Part shown: piece after piece, positions 18,603 to 29,487 of the stretch
Layout: each line of letters starts with the position of its first letter
How positions within the stretch are numbered: the first letter of the stretch is position 1
Assembly: GCF_023115465.1 (NCBI RefSeq)
Contig: NZ_CP096034.1
Span: 3,844,001 to 3,908,000 of the forward strand
Length of the DNA: 64,000 nucleotides
Source of the DNA: Gottfriedia acidiceleris
GTDB taxonomy: Bacteria > Bacillota > Bacilli > Bacillales > Bacillaceae_G
Reading direction: 5' to 3'
The notes under the pieces: generated by a model
The model's database searches: none
Seen by the model: the letters and a program-made list of their open reading frames with translations, nothing else
Told to the model about the DNA's origin: nothing
Program-made: the position numbers and the translations under genes

Positions 18603-18637
18603 AGAGTTTCGAATTAAAAAATATTTAAGTGGGTTAC

Positions 18638-20188
<1,551 letters not shown>

Positions 20189-20194
20189 CTATTT

Positions 20195-20405
20195 AAAGAG
20201 GAATGCTGATTTCCACGCTTTATTCTAGGAATAAATCAAAAGATATTTACGAACTAATATCTGTGAAAGAAGAACGTTGATTTCCTCTACAGGTGCCCGC
20301 TTTCCAGGGAGCGGAATCTGAGCCTCCTCGTTCCTGGTGGGTCTTGAGCCTTCCCACTAATCCCATAGGAGTCGAACAACCTTTCGTTCCAATCAACTTC
20401 TCTTT
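20195..20405. repeat. dispersed Bacillaceae intergenic repeat upstream of glpK
   Basis: The core at 20272-20405 is bounded by inverted ends (GTTGATT near 20277, AATCAAC near 20392) and contains GC-rich blocks such as GGTGCCCGCTTTCC and GGCTCAGATTCCGC (minus strand). These match, from memory, a repeat found between genes in many Bacillaceae, with its ends reading GTTGATTGGA and GGAAATCAACGTTC. A flanking stretch, 20195-20271, has a related block (GTGGAAATCAGCATTCC on the minus strand). It is non-coding and more GC-rich than its surroundings. Its function is unknown. It lies in a 629-nt gap, and the rest of that gap (20406-20590, 20616-20757) shows only AT-rich sequence. Confidence 0.6.
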
Positions 20406-20590
20406 GACTATTCTTAATTTTCATTTTTAATACTATTTGTAAAATCAAGATTTACCAAGAATACTTCTCACTTATTATATAAAAAATTTTTATACACATA
20501 ATCACTTAAATACATATTCTATTTAACAATTAATGATTCCTTTCTTACAAGTACTGTATTGTAAATCCCTCACTTTTTCTCCCAATAAAA

Positions 20591-20615
20591 AAACCTACCT
20601 AGTTCAGTAGATTTT
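20591..20615 (-). terminator. terminator downstream of the OmpR/kinase operon
   Basis: AAACCTAC (20591-20598) pairs with GTAGATTT (20608-20615), one pair being G-U in the minus-strand RNA, and a U tract of seven follows. It lies about 140 nt after the kinase stop codon. Confidence 0.55.
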
Positions 20616-20757
20616 CTCACTTAATATTAAATTCTTTTGTTTTAATTAATTTTATTGTAGTTTATCGTTATTTCTTAGGAAATAATGTCGGAAATATACT
20701 TTATTTTCTTGTGAAATCATGAAATGACTTTCTTAAATAGCTACAATGTCTTGACAT

Positions 20758-21993
20758 TTAACTGTTTTTTGAAGAGGATATTATCGGTAAAGATACTTCA
20801 AAACTAGTCCCTTCACTTATTTTACTTTGAACTTTGATTTTCCCACCATGTTCTTCAACAATCCATTTTGCAATTGATAAGCCAAGTCCAATTCCACTTT
20901 TTGATGTACGTGAGACATCTTCTTGGAAGAAACGGTCAAAAATTCGAGGAAGGTTTTCTTCTTTTATTCCCGCACCACTATCTATAACCTTAATTAGAAA
21001 ATTATTTTTCACTTGTTCACAGCTAATTTGAATCGTATCATTTTCGTTTGTAAATTTCATTGCATTATCGATTAAAATTACAAGTAATTGGTGAATTCTT
21101 TCTTGATCACCAAAATAAAAATACGTATCTTTAATAGATAAAAATATTTCTTTACTTTGAAATGATATGATTTCAGTAAAGTGTGAAACAACTTCTTCTA
21201 ACAATTCATTTAAGGAGAATATTTTTTTATTTAATTGTATTTGCCCTGAATCTGATCTCGCTAGGGTTAATAAGCTTGCTACTAATTTAGAAAGGCGCCT
21301 ATTCTCTTTTAACATAATTGAAAAGTCTTGTGCCTTTTCTTCGATTGTTGCACCTGGCTCTCTAAGCAATAACTCCAAACGTGATTGAATTACGGTTAAA
21401 GGAGTTCGAATTTCATGAGAAGCATCTGATACAAACTCTTGTTGTTTTTGCCATGCGTTTGTTATTGGTACGAGTGCACGTCCAGCCAAAATATAACCTG
21501 CTACAACTGATAATGCACTTCCCAGAACCCAACCAACGATTAATATGATTAATAATGTATCAACTAAATCCTTTTCTGAGTCGATATTCCTTAATATTTG
21601 TAGTGTAATTTTCCCTCGATTTGTCTCACCTTGAATTGAAATCGTTCGATAATTCATATCACCGATTTTATCATTATATATTTCGTTTATTTTTGTAGGA
21701 TATTTAAGTTCATCTTGTATAATAATCGCATTCATACCTGGCATGGGATTTACTAATTTTTTATTTTCATCCCACATGATCATTAAAACACGTGGATCCC
21801 GATTGGAAATTGGTAAACGATTTGGATTATCACTATTTTGTATACGGTTAATATTCCATAAAAGTGATTGATCAACTTCTTTATATAAACGATTATTCGT
21901 ATAGGAATAAATAATTAAAGAAAGAATTCCTATTAATAAGATAAATACTACTGAATTTATAATCGTTAATCGAATTTTTGTTTTCTTAAACAT
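20758..21993 (-). CDS. sensor histidine kinase (OmpR-partner class)
   Basis: This is a membrane histidine kinase of 411 residues. Helix 1 spans about 9-30, an extracytoplasmic region 31-143, helix 2 about 145-170, then a HisKA domain with phosphoacceptor His193 in SDASHEIRTPL. The HATPase domain has the N-box LIDNAMKF, DSGAGI and GIGLGLSI. It is the second gene of a pair, 8 nt after its response regulator. The extracytoplasmic domain shows no recognised sensor fold. The remnant of a MacB-type ABC permease just upstream of the pair suggests an envelope or peptide-stress role like CiaRH or other antimicrobial-peptide-linked systems. Confidence 0.88.
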   Translation of the reverse strand: MFKKTKIRLTIINSVVFILLIGILSLIIYSYTNNRLYKEVDQSLLWNINRIQNSDNPNRLPISNRDPRVLMIMWDENKKLVNPMPGMNAIIIQDELKYPTKINEIYNDKIGDMNYRTISIQGETNRGKITLQILRNIDSEKDLVDTLLIILIVGWVLGSALSVVAGYILAGRALVPITNAWQKQQEFVSDASHEIRTPLTVIQSRLELLLREPGATIEEKAQDFSIMLKENRRLSKLVASLLTLARSDSGQIQLNKKIFSLNELLEEVVSHFTEIISFQSKEIFLSIKDTYFYFGDQERIHQLLVILIDNAMKFTNENDTIQISCEQVKNNFLIKVIDSGAGIKEENLPRIFDRFFQEDVSRTSKSGIGLGLSIAKWIVEEHGGKIKVQSKISEGTSFEVSLPIISSSKNS

Positions 21994-22001
21994 CTCTTCA
22001 C

Positions 22002-22673
22002 CTAGTCATCTTTCATAATATATCCGATTCCTCTGACAGTCTTAATCATACTACCATAATTAAATGGCTCTAGTTTTTTTCGAAGTTGATGTACATATAC
22101 TTCAACGATTGCAACAGTAGTATCAGAATCAAATCCCCAAATTCTATCAAAAATTTGTTCTTTCATTAAAATCTTGCCTTGGTTTTGAATGAAGTATTCT
22201 AGTAATTCATATTGTTTGATTGTTAAATGGGTCGATTCATTATTTATTTCAACAGGATGTTCTTTTCCTTTTAAAATGATTCCTTGATATTTCAATGAAC
22301 TATCAATTGTTAATTTACCACTTCTTCTAAGTAATGCATAAATTCTTGCTAGTAACTCCGGCCCTTGAAATGGTTTTACTAAATAATCGTCAGCTCCTAA
22401 GTTTAATCCCTCTACACGATCTTCTAGTGAATCTTTGGCAGTTAGGAAAAGAACTGGTGTATGTACCCCTACTTTTCTTAAGTCCTTAACAATTTCAAAA
22501 CCATTTTTCTCAGGCAGCATTACATCTAATACAATTACATCATATATGTTTTGCATCGCTAAGAAAAAGCCTTCTTCCCCTTCTAACGCCTTATCTACTT
22601 TAAAATCATTAGCTAATAATTCAACGATTGAATTTAAAACTTCTATATGATCTTCTACAACTAAAATTCTCAC
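22002..22673 (-). CDS. OmpR/PhoB-family response regulator
   Basis: This is a 223-residue response regulator. The receiver domain (1-115) has Glu7-Asp8, phosphoacceptor Asp50 in IVLDVMLPEKNG and Lys in DYLVKPF. The C-terminal winged helix (about 130-223) ends in VHQLRKKLEPF...VRGIGYI, the OmpR DNA-binding signature. It is cotranscribed with the kinase gene and lies about 60 nt after the end of a decayed ABC permease gene. A perfect 18-nt palindrome at 23304-23321, before the first gene of the cluster, is a candidate binding site. Confidence 0.9.
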   Translation of the reverse strand: MRILVVEDHIEVLNSIVELLANDFKVDKALEGEEGFFLAMQNIYDVIVLDVMLPEKNGFEIVKDLRKVGVHTPVLFLTAKDSLEDRVEGLNLGADDYLVKPFQGPELLARIYALLRRSGKLTIDSSLKYQGIILKGKEHPVEINNESTHLTIKQYELLEYFIQNQGKILMKEQIFDRIWGFDSDTTVAIVEVYVHQLRKKLEPFNYGSMIKTVRGIGYIMKDD

Positions 22674-22733
22674 TTTTTTGCCTCCATTAGACTAAAAAGA
22701 AGCGTTCATCAAATAACAACGCTCCCCTTAATT

Positions 22734-22945
22734 TATTCAAATCGTACTGCTTGAATTGGTCTCATACTTGAAGTTCTACAGGGAATACCTTAAAAATTCA
22801 TCCCAACTAATAGAGTAAAGATTACAGGTAAATTGAATGCAATAACTGTGATAGAATACAGTTTTGTTACACTTACACTTATCATACCACCAAATGAGCT
22901 AAGTACGAATGATCCGATTAAAAATTGTAATTGTATATCTGTTTA
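22734..22945 (-). pseudogene. C-terminal remnant of a MacB/FtsX-type ABC permease
   Basis: Two minus-strand frames together read as the end of a MacB-type permease. One frame gives QLQFLIGSFVLSSFGGM and then a hydrophobic helix ending VGMNF before a stop. A second frame, after a frameshift near 22790, gives RTSSMRPIQAVRFE and a stop at 22734. MacB proteins end with a helix followed by PA-x-x-A-x-x-L/M-x-PIEALR-like residues, which this matches. The ATPase and most of the permease are absent. The fragment is out of frame and has no start, so it is a decayed gene left beside the two-component system. Confidence 0.6.
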
Positions 22946-23004
22946 CCGAATGTAGTTTGAAAGTTTTTATAATCTTTACTATATGCAACAACTGTGGCTT
23001 TCCC

Positions 23005-23286
23005 TTAATTGTTGCTACCTGATGAACCGCCTGGTTGTTGATTGAAATAACCTCCGCCACCATTTTGTGGGAAGCCTCCTCCATTTCGGATGTTTCTCAT
23101 CATTTCCGTTCGATTATTATTTTTATAACTTAAATAGCCCACTCCAATTAACGTAAAAATGCCAATTACTAAATTGATAATTAATAAAATAGAAATGACT
23201 TTAGGCGAAAAAGCACCCGTAGTTGAACGATTCTTCAAATTCGTTTTTTGGTTTTTTTCTACTAGATTTGATTCTAAATCTTCCAT
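23005..23286 (-). CDS. small single-pass membrane protein, perhaps a truncated transporter adaptor
   Basis: This 93-residue protein has a polar N-terminus (1-28), one transmembrane helix (about 29-52) and a Gly/Asn/Gln-rich tail (GGGFPQNGGGG). It has a good ribosome binding site (AAGGAGTGG) and an upstream palindrome. Reading on past its TAA in the same frame gives a further 28 or so sense codons before the next stop (including KATVVAYSKDYKNF). This suggests that a longer protein was shortened by a nonsense change and by the deletion that also removed most of the permease. I do not recognise the family with certainty. An adaptor of a MacAB-like exporter is one possibility. Confidence 0.5.
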   Translation of the reverse strand: MEDLESNLVEKNQKTNLKNRSTTGAFSPKVISILLIINLVIGIFTLIGVGYLSYKNNNRTEMMRNIRNGGGFPQNGGGGYFNQQPGGSSGSNN

Positions 23287-23303
23287 CTTGATTCCACTCC
23301 TTC

Positions 23304-23321
23304 AATTCAATTAATTGAATT
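23304..23321. promoter_or_regulatory. 18-nt perfect palindrome upstream of the membrane-protein gene
   Basis: AATTCAATTAATTGAATT is a perfect dyad immediately before the ribosome binding site of the 93-residue gene. It may be an operator for the downstream OmpR-type regulator. AT-rich palindromes also arise by chance. Confidence 0.35.
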
Positions 23322-23390
23322 ATGTAATAGAATCCTTAATTTTTACTTAATAACTAATTAATTTTGACTTTTTAGGATAAAAATCATAAA

Positions 23391-23415
23391 AAAACCACCT
23401 GTCTAAGATGGTTTT
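23391..23415 (-). terminator. terminator of the cysteine-salvage operon
   Basis: AAAACCACCT (23391-23400) pairs with AGATGGTTTT (23406-23415) with one mismatch and a 5-nt loop, followed on the minus strand by seven U. Confidence 0.75.
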
Positions 23416-23430
23416 CGATCAATTTAAAGA

Positions 23431-24759
23431 TTAGTTTTTAACGAGATTAGTAATATAACGATTTTCAGGAATTTGTAATCCTAAGTTTCCTCTCAAAGTT
23501 GTGGATTCATATTCTGTACGATAGATTCCTCGTTCCTGTAATAATGGAATGACTTGCTCCGTAAAATCCTTTAATGCACTTGGAATTGCAGAATAAATCA
23601 TTAAACCGTCAGCTGCTTCCTGTTCATACCACTCTTGAATTAGATTAGCAATTTTTTCCGGGGTGCCAATAAATGCACTTCTAGGAGTAGCAGCTTGTAA
23701 TGCTACCTGTCTAAGTGTTAATCCTTTTTCTTTCGCTTCTTTCTTTATTTTATCTGTATTACTTCTAAAACTATTTTTTCCTAAATCACCAATGTCTGGG
23801 AAAGGTTCATCTAAAGGATATTGTGAAAAGTCATGATGCTCAAAGAAACGACCTAAATAATCCAATGCATTTTCAATACTTGTTAAATTAACAAGATCTA
23901 AATATTTTTGCTCTGCCTCCTCTTCGGTTTGCCCAACTATTGGAGCAATGCCAGGGAAAATAACGATATCATCTTTTGATCTGCCGTATGCTACTGCACG
24001 ATTCTTTACATCTTTATAAAATTGCTTAGCTTCTTCTAGATTATCATGACCAGTAAACACTGCGTCAGCTGCTTTAGCAGCTAATTCCTTACCACTCTCT
24101 GAAGATCCAGCTTGAAACACAACTGGTTGACCTTGTTTAGAACGTCCGATATTAAGAGGACCTTCTACTTGAAAATACTTCCCTTCATAATTTAATCTGT
24201 GAAGCTTCTTTGGATCAAAAAATACACCTGATTCTTTATCTCGAACAAACGCGTCATCTTCCCAAGAATCCCATAGACCTCTAGTTATTTCTAAATGCTC
24301 TTCTGCAATTTTATATCGATCATCATGTGAAGGGTGACCATTTCTACTATAGTTTTTAGCAGAGCCTTCAAGTGGAGAGGTAACTAAATTCCATCCAGCA
24401 CGCCCATTACTTATATGGTCAATTGACATGAATTGTCTTGCTACAGTAAATGGTTCACTATAGGTAGTTGAGAGCGTACCAACTAGGCCTATATTCTTTG
24501 TAACTCCTGCTAATGCCGATAAGATGGTAATTGGTTCAAAACGATTTAAAAAATGTGGTATCGACTTTTCAGTTATATATAATCCATCTGCAATAAAAAC
24601 TAAATCAAATTTTCCGTTCTCAGCTAATTTCACTTGCTCTTGATAATAGGAAAAATTAACACTTGCGTCCGTTTGAACCTCAGGATGGCGCCAGCCAGAC
24701 ATACTGCCTCCTACTCCATGAACTAGTGCTCCAAGCTTTAGTTTTTTTCTTTCTGTCAT
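23431..24759 (-). CDS. NtaA/DszA-type flavin-dependent monooxygenase (CmoJ/YxeK-like)
   Basis: This is a two-component FMNH2-dependent monooxygenase of the bacterial-luciferase superfamily, NtaA/SnaA/DszA group, 442 residues. Motifs include [36 protein letters not shown] and [21 protein letters not shown]. subtilis YtnJ (CmoJ) and YxeK have the same length and family and act on S-substituted N-acetylcysteines, cleaving the C-S bond. ATG 24759 is chosen because GGAGGGG stands 8 nt upstream; the ATG at 24774 overlaps that site. It is the last gene of the operon. Reduced flavin would come from the reductase encoded first in the operon. Confidence 0.88.
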   Translation of the reverse strand: MTERKKLKLGALVHGVGGSMSGWRHPEVQTDASVNFSYYQEQVKLAENGKFDLVFIADGLYITEKSIPHFLNRFEPITILSALAGVTKNIGLVGTLSTTYSEPFTVARQFMSIDHISNGRAGWNLVTSPLEGSAKNYSRNGHPSHDDRYKIAEEHLEITRGLWDSWEDDAFVRDKESGVFFDPKKLHRLNYEGKYFQVEGPLNIGRSKQGQPVVFQAGSSESGKELAAKAADAVFTGHDNLEEAKQFYKDVKNRAVAYGRSKDDIVIFPGIAPIVGQTEEEAEQKYLDLVNLTSIENALDYLGRFFEHHDFSQYPLDEPFPDIGDLGKNSFRSNTDKIKKEAKEKGLTLRQVALQAATPRSAFIGTPEKIANLIQEWYEQEAADGLMIYSAIPSALKDFTEQVIPLLQERGIYRTEYESTTLRGNLGLQIPENRYITNLVKN

Positions 24760-24773
24760 TTTTTTCCCCTCCA

Positions 24774-25307
24774 TTAATTTAATAATATTGCTGTATCTTT
24801 AATATTTAGTTCATAGCTTTTAACAAGGATATCTCCATTCATAAACTCATATTGTTTAGCGCGTTGAAACCCTATTTTTTCATATAAACTAATAGCAGAC
24901 TTCATCATATCTGATGTATGAAGAACAATTCTGTCCGATCCCCACTCTAATGAAAGATTGCAGCTTGCTTTTATTAATTCTGTCGCAATCCCTAATCCTC
25001 TTGCTTTAGGAGAAACACCTATTAAGCGAATAATTGGATAATTAATCTCTAACTCAGGTAAGCCATATGCTTTTTCTGCAGAGTCATAGATAAAACATGC
25101 TCCTAATAGTACATTATCCACAGTGGCAACAAGCTTTGTCTTAGTGTGGCTGTTATCAGTAGCATCAATAATACTATTTTTATAGTTTTCCCATTGTTCT
25201 TTTGAAAGAATAGAAGCATATTGTTCATACGCATCGATTAACACTTTTTTTATATTATCTATTTCACTTGGTTTAGACTCTCTAATAATTAAGCGATTTG
25301 AAGACAT
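24774..25307 (-). CDS. snaA: GNAT acetyltransferase of the cysteine-salvage operon (SnaA-like)
   Basis: This is a 177-residue GNAT enzyme. The acetyl-CoA site is in [19 protein letters not shown] and the family ending in [15 protein letters not shown]. subtilis SnaA (YtmI, similar length) N-acetylates S-substituted cysteines so that the monooxygenases can act, and position in the matching operon supports the same job here. It lies 15 nt after the DinB-like gene and 14 nt before the monooxygenase gene. GGAGG precedes the start. The exact substrate is inferred from context. Confidence 0.78.
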   Translation of the reverse strand: MSSNRLIIRESKPSEIDNIKKVLIDAYEQYASILSKEQWENYKNSIIDATDNSHTKTKLVATVDNVLLGACFIYDSAEKAYGLPELEINYPIIRLIGVSPKARGLGIATELIKASCNLSLEWGSDRIVLHTSDMMKSAISLYEKIGFQRAKQYEFMNGDILVKSYELNIKDTAILLN

Positions 25308-25322
25308 AGCCTACCTCCTCAA

Positions 25323-25796
25323 TTAAATTAAGCTATATTCATACAAAATACGTTGTATTTGTTTTAAATGAAGATGAACATGTGATATAAAAGATTTAAT
25401 GATATCCTCAACTGTAACGTTTGCATTTTGAGGATTAATCCCGCTCTTCTTCCAATCATCACTTGTTATTCTTTTAAGCAATTGGCTATTGTAATATAAA
25501 ATAGCACGATATGTTTCTAGTACATCTGCAACATTACCATCGTTTGCATATTGCCCTGCAATCCATTTATCTTGATTAAAAGCAGGTAATTGAACACTTG
25601 ATCCAGCTAAAACTTCCCTTAGTCGAAAGTTCACTACAAATGCATGATCTAATAAATGAGTTAGCACTTCTACAATACTCCACGATCTTTCATTTTTCTT
25701 CCAATGCAGTTTCTCTTTTGAAAGATTTGAAGTTTTTTGCGATAGTAAGTCAAAAAGCTGATTAAATTCACTTATTTCAATTGATAAAGTACTCAT
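25323..25796 (-). CDS. DinB/YfiT-fold metalloprotein within the cysteine-salvage operon
   Basis: This is a four-helix DinB-superfamily protein of 157 residues. A metal triad is visible: His47 in VLTHLLDHA, then His139 and His143 in SHVHLHLKQI. The segment WSIVEVLTHLLDHAF is the standard DinB helix 2. Several family members are metal-dependent thiol transferases (bacillithiol S-transferases, mycothiol-dependent isomerases). It sits between the deacetylase and acetyltransferase genes with gaps of 10 and 15 nt, so it belongs to the operon. A thiol transfer step joining or releasing a low-molecular-weight thiol would fit the pathway, but this is an inference. The B. subtilis operons I know do not include such a gene. 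Confidence 0.75.
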   Translation of the reverse strand: MSTLSIEISEFNQLFDLLSQKTSNLSKEKLHWKKNERSWSIVEVLTHLLDHAFVVNFRLREVLAGSSVQLPAFNQDKWIAGQYANDGNVADVLETYRAILYYNSQLLKRITSDDWKKSGINPQNANVTVEDIIKSFISHVHLHLKQIQRILYEYSLI

Positions 25797-25806
25797 CTAT
25801 TTCCTC

Positions 25807-26973
25807 CTATATTTTGACTACACTTTTTGAAAGTTCATTCAGTATTGTGATAGAAAAATCTGTAAAAAAACTAATACTTAGCGGGATTGCTTTCTCATCA
25901 AGATCAAATTTTGGATGATGCCACTCATATTTTCCTGAAGTTCCAAAAAATACGAATAAACCTGGAATCTCTTCTAAGTAATAGGAAAAATCTTCACTTG
26001 CTGTAGATACAGACGGCTCAATTACATGTAAGCCTTGTTTAGTTGCTACATCTCTTGCAATTCGAGCTAATTTTTCATCATTCACAACAGCGGGTGGACC
26101 AGGATTCCAAGTCGTATGAACATCCGTTCTAAAAGCATCACCAACAGACTTACTAATTTCATTTAACCGATTTTGAATGTTCTGTCTGACTTCCATTTTA
26201 AAGGTACGAACTGTCCCACTAAAAACCGCTTTGTCTGCGATCACATTTGATGCTTTCCCACTATGGAATTTTGTTACACTTACAACTGCATTTTCAAGTG
26301 GACTAATATTACGGCTCACAATCGATTGAAGCGATGTAACAATATGTGATGCAGTAAGGATTGAATCTAGCCCAGCTTCAGGTACAGCTGCATGGCTCGA
26401 TTTCCCATTTATTTCAACAGTAAATCCGTCGGCAGCTGCCATTAAAGGACCTGATTTAATCCCAATCGTTCCAACTGTTAAATCAGGTTTATTATGCATA
26501 CCAATAATCACTTTTGTATCCTTTAATACATTAGTTTTAATAATTTCTAATGCACCTTTTCCAATTTCTTCTGCAGGTTGAAATAGAATCTGTACTTTTC
26601 CCGGCAACTCACTTTCAAATTCCTTCAATAAAATGGCTGTACCCAAGATTGCAACTGTATGAAAATCATGTCCACAAGCGTGCATCTTATTTGGATTTTC
26701 TGATGAAAAAGGTAATCCTGTTTCCTCTTGAATTGGAAGTGCATCAATGTCTGCCCTAATTGCGATTGTAGAACCTTTTCGATCGTCACCGATTTCTGCA
26801 ACAAGTCCTGTTTTTAAAGGTAAAGGTAGGATCCGTATGTTATACTCTGTTAAAAGTTGAACAAGTGTGGCTGTTGTTTTATATTCTTCAAACGCTAACT
26901 CTGGAATCGCATGTAAACTCCTTCTTATTTGAATTAGCTTTTCAAGTAGTACATCAGATAGTTCAAATTTCAT
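25807..26973 (-). CDS. M20-family N-acyl-cysteine amidohydrolase (SndA/SndB-like)
   Basis: This is a metal-dependent amidohydrolase of peptidase family M20D (HipO/YxeP type), 388 residues. Metal-ligand motifs include HACGHDFHTVAILG near residue 100, PAEEIGKGA and IGMHNKPDL, with the dimerisation domain around 180-290. In the related B. subtilis pathways SndA and SndB remove the N-acetyl group from the product to release cysteine. ATG 26973 has AGGAG 9 nt upstream; a TTG at 26982 gives a longer frame but lies too close to it. It is 25 nt after the upstream monooxygenase gene. Confidence 0.85.
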   Translation of the reverse strand: MKFELSDVLLEKLIQIRRSLHAIPELAFEEYKTTATLVQLLTEYNIRILPLPLKTGLVAEIGDDRKGSTIAIRADIDALPIQEETGLPFSSENPNKMHACGHDFHTVAILGTAILLKEFESELPGKVQILFQPAEEIGKGALEIIKTNVLKDTKVIIGMHNKPDLTVGTIGIKSGPLMAAADGFTVEINGKSSHAAVPEAGLDSILTASHIVTSLQSIVSRNISPLENAVVSVTKFHSGKASNVIADKAVFSGTVRTFKMEVRQNIQNRLNEISKSVGDAFRTDVHTTWNPGPPAVVNDEKLARIARDVATKQGLHVIEPSVSTASEDFSYYLEEIPGLFVFFGTSGKYEWHHPKFDLDEKAIPLSISFFTDFSITILNELSKSVVKI

Positions 26974-26998
26974 GGTTTTCAACTCCTAAACTATTAAG

Positions 26999-28009
26999 TC
27001 AGACTGTTATTTCTGTGAAAGCCTCTTTCATTAATTGCAGCGAACGAACTCTTTGTTCAAAATCTGGAATTAATGATGTGAAAATAAATTCATCAATACC
27101 GTATTCTTTTTGATATTCAAAAATTCTTTTCTGAAAAGTTTCTTTTGTTCCCTTAAGAACGTCTGCCTCTCGAACTTCTGTAGTATAGGTTTGACCAGCT
27201 TGTTTAGCGTAAATCTCTGCTTGCTCAAGCGTGCCGAGATTTACAATTTGCCCATTTCCTAATGTAACTCGCACAGTTTGTAATTGATCTGATAGTTTAA
27301 GTGCTTCCTCTTCCGTTTCAGTCACAATCGTAGACAAGGCTAAAATAAACTTTGGTTTTCGACCACTTTGATGATTAAAGGAATTATGATAAGCCTTGGT
27401 GGCTTCCTTTGCTGCCACTGGGTCATTATTTATGAATAATGCAAATGCATATGGATAGCCCTTTTTAGCTGCAAATTTTGCACTTGATACACTTGTTCCT
27501 AATAAAAATAGTGGAACTCTAATCTGTGGTAATGGAGAAGCTTGTAAAGAATCAAACGAACTTACTTCTGAAGCATCCTGATATAAAAAATTTTCTAGTT
27601 CATCAATTTTCTCTTCAAGAGATTGAGATTCTTTCAAGTTTTTTTGGAGCTCTTGGCTAGATTTTGGAAATCCGCCCGGTGCTCTTCCTATGCCAAGCTC
27701 TACTCTATTTGGTGACAAATTAGCTAATACATTAAAGTTTTCTGCTACTTTATATGGACTATAATGCTGTAACATTACCCCACCTGAACCAACAGAAATT
27801 CGTTCAGTTTTAGCAAGAATATGTGAAACAAGCACTTCTGGAGATGATCCAGCAATTCCCTGTGAATTGTGGTGCTCTGATACCCAAAATCGATTAAATC
27901 CTAATCTTTCAGCTTCTTTTGCTAGATTTATAGTGTTTATAAGTACTTCATTTGCAGTTTGACCAGGAAAAATAATACTTTGATCTAAGAATCCATATTT
28001 AAGCCCCAT
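26999..28009 (-). CDS. cmoO: luciferase-like flavin monooxygenase (CmoO/YtmO-like)
   Basis: This LLM-class flavin-dependent oxidoreductase has 336 residues and the MsnO8/YtmO-type N-terminus YGFLDQSIIFPGQ. FWVSEHHNSQGIAGSSPEVLVSH and VELGIGRAPGGFPK are the family flavin-binding segments. B. subtilis CmoO has about the same length and belongs to the operon for degrading S-alkylated cysteines. It follows the transporter ATPase gene by 18 nt. Together with the NtaA-type enzyme it gives the operon two oxygenases, which may act in succession or on different S-substituents. Confidence 0.82.
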   Translation of the reverse strand: MGLKYGFLDQSIIFPGQTANEVLINTINLAKEAERLGFNRFWVSEHHNSQGIAGSSPEVLVSHILAKTERISVGSGGVMLQHYSPYKVAENFNVLANLSPNRVELGIGRAPGGFPKSSQELQKNLKESQSLEEKIDELENFLYQDASEVSSFDSLQASPLPQIRVPLFLLGTSVSSAKFAAKKGYPYAFALFINNDPVAAKEATKAYHNSFNHQSGRKPKFILALSTIVTETEEEALKLSDQLQTVRVTLGNGQIVNLGTLEQAEIYAKQAGQTYTTEVREADVLKGTKETFQKRIFEYQKEYGIDEFIFTSLIPDFEQRVRSLQLMKEAFTEITV

Positions 28010-28027
28010 ATTCTTTCCTCCATTTTT

Positions 28028-28780
28028 TTAAATATAGTACATGTCTTCCTCTGAAAATCGTTTTAAAAACTGAATTGTTCTTTCTTCTTTAGGTGATTGA
28101 AAGATAGCCTTGGGATTCCCTTCTTCAACAATTATGCCGCCGTCCATAAACACAACATGATTAGCAACATCCCTAGCAAATGCCATTTCATGTGTGACGA
28201 TAATCATTGTAATTCCTTCTTTTGCTATTTTTCGTATAATCGCTAGTACTTCACCTACTAATTCAGGGTCTAAAGCAGAGGTTGGTTCGTCGAATAAAAT
28301 GACCTCTGGATTTAAAGCAAGGGCGCGAGCAATTCCTACTCTTTGTTGCTGCCCGCCGGATAACTGTAGAGGGTAAGAATCTAACTTGTTTCCTAAGCCT
28401 ACTTTCTCAAGTAATTCAGCGCTTTTTTTGTATGCTGCTTCCTTAGACCATTTTTTAGCTACTATTAATCCTTCCATTACATTTTCAACTACTGTTTTAT
28501 TTTTAAATAAATTAAATTGTTGGAATACCATAGCTGTTTTCTGGCGCAATGAAAGAATTTCTGTTTTTGAAGCTTGACTAAAATCTACTTTAAAATCGTC
28601 TATTGTAATTTTTCCTTTATTTGGTTTCTCTAAATAATTTATACAACGAAGTAAAGTTGTTTTTCCTGATCCACTAGGACCTAGAATTGCGACGACTTCG
28701 CCTTTATTAACTGTTAAATCTATACCTTTTAACACATGATTTTTTCCAAAGGACTTTGTTACATTCGTTAAAGTAATCAT
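28028..28780 (-). CDS. tcyN: polar amino acid ABC transporter ATP-binding protein (TcyN-like)
   Basis: This is a GlnQ/TcyN-class ATPase, 250 residues. Walker A is GPSGSGKTT from residue 34, the Q-loop MVFQQFNLF, signature [15 protein letters not shown], Walker [14 protein letters not shown] and the switch [11 protein letters not shown]. Its start overlaps the stop of the permease gene (ATGA at 28777-28780). In B. subtilis, TcyJKLMN imports cystine and related sulfur compounds. The same assignment here rests on gene order with the sulfur-salvage enzymes. Confidence 0.88.
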   Translation of the reverse strand: MITLTNVTKSFGKNHVLKGIDLTVNKGEVVAILGPSGSGKTTLLRCINYLEKPNKGKITIDDFKVDFSQASKTEILSLRQKTAMVFQQFNLFKNKTVVENVMEGLIVAKKWSKEAAYKKSAELLEKVGLGNKLDSYPLQLSGGQQQRVGIARALALNPEVILFDEPTSALDPELVGEVLAIIRKIAKEGITMIIVTHEMAFARDVANHVVFMDGGIIVEEGNPKAIFQSPKEERTIQFLKRFSEEDMYYI

Positions 28781-29487
28781 TTCACTCCCCCTCGACTAAA
28801 GACGCTAAATCTCTTCTCTAATAAACTTGTCATTCTTTCAATAACTAATGTAATTCCCCAGAAAATTAGTGCGGCTGCAATATATGCCTCGAAAAACTTC
28901 CAATTTGTAGAAGCAACAATTTGTGCCTTTGCGTTTATATCTACAACAGAAACAATAAATGCCAAAGTTGATCCATGCAGCATTCCAATAAATGTATTTG
29001 ATAAATTTGGTAAACTTACAGCGAAGGCTTGTGGAAATACAATTCTTCTTAGTGCTTGTGTTGTTGTCATACCAACTGAATAAGCAGCCTCAATTTGTCC
29101 TCGATCTATATTTGTAATTCCAGCTCTAACCACTTCTGATAAATACGCACCTGCTGTAATAGAAAAGGAAGTAATTGCAAAAGCCGTCATAGGAATTGAT
29201 GATGAATTAAATGCAAAATGATAATGTTCAGCAAGTGAATCTAATAGCATTGACATTGAATAATAAATAATTAACAAGTGTGTAATCATCGGCGTTCCTC
29301 GAATAATCGTAACGTAACTAGATGCTGCCTGACTAAATATTGGAACCTTATAAATACGAACAATAGCCGTAAAAGTTCCTATTACAAATCCAATAAGGAC
29401 TGACAAAAAAGTTATGAAAAGTGTAGTTGGAATTGCAGGTAGTATTTGTATAAATGCCTCCCAAATAAATGAGAAATCTAGTTTCAT
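28777..29487 (-). CDS. tcyM: amino acid ABC transporter permease (TcyM-like)
   Basis: This is a HisM-family permease of 236 residues with about five helices. The ATPase-coupling EAA loop reads [22 protein letters not shown]. It overlaps both neighbours by 4 nt, so the three transporter membrane/ATPase genes are translationally coupled. It pairs with the upstream permease to form the channel for the bound cystine-like substrate. Confidence 0.88.
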   Translation of the reverse strand: MKLDFSFIWEAFIQILPAIPTTLFITFLSVLIGFVIGTFTAIVRIYKVPIFSQAASSYVTIIRGTPMITHLLIIYYSMSMLLDSLAEHYHFAFNSSSIPMTAFAITSFSITAGAYLSEVVRAGITNIDRGQIEAAYSVGMTTTQALRRIVFPQAFAVSLPNLSNTFIGMLHGSTLAFIVSVVDINAKAQIVASTNWKFFEAYIAAALIFWGITLVIERMTSLLEKRFSVFSRGGVK

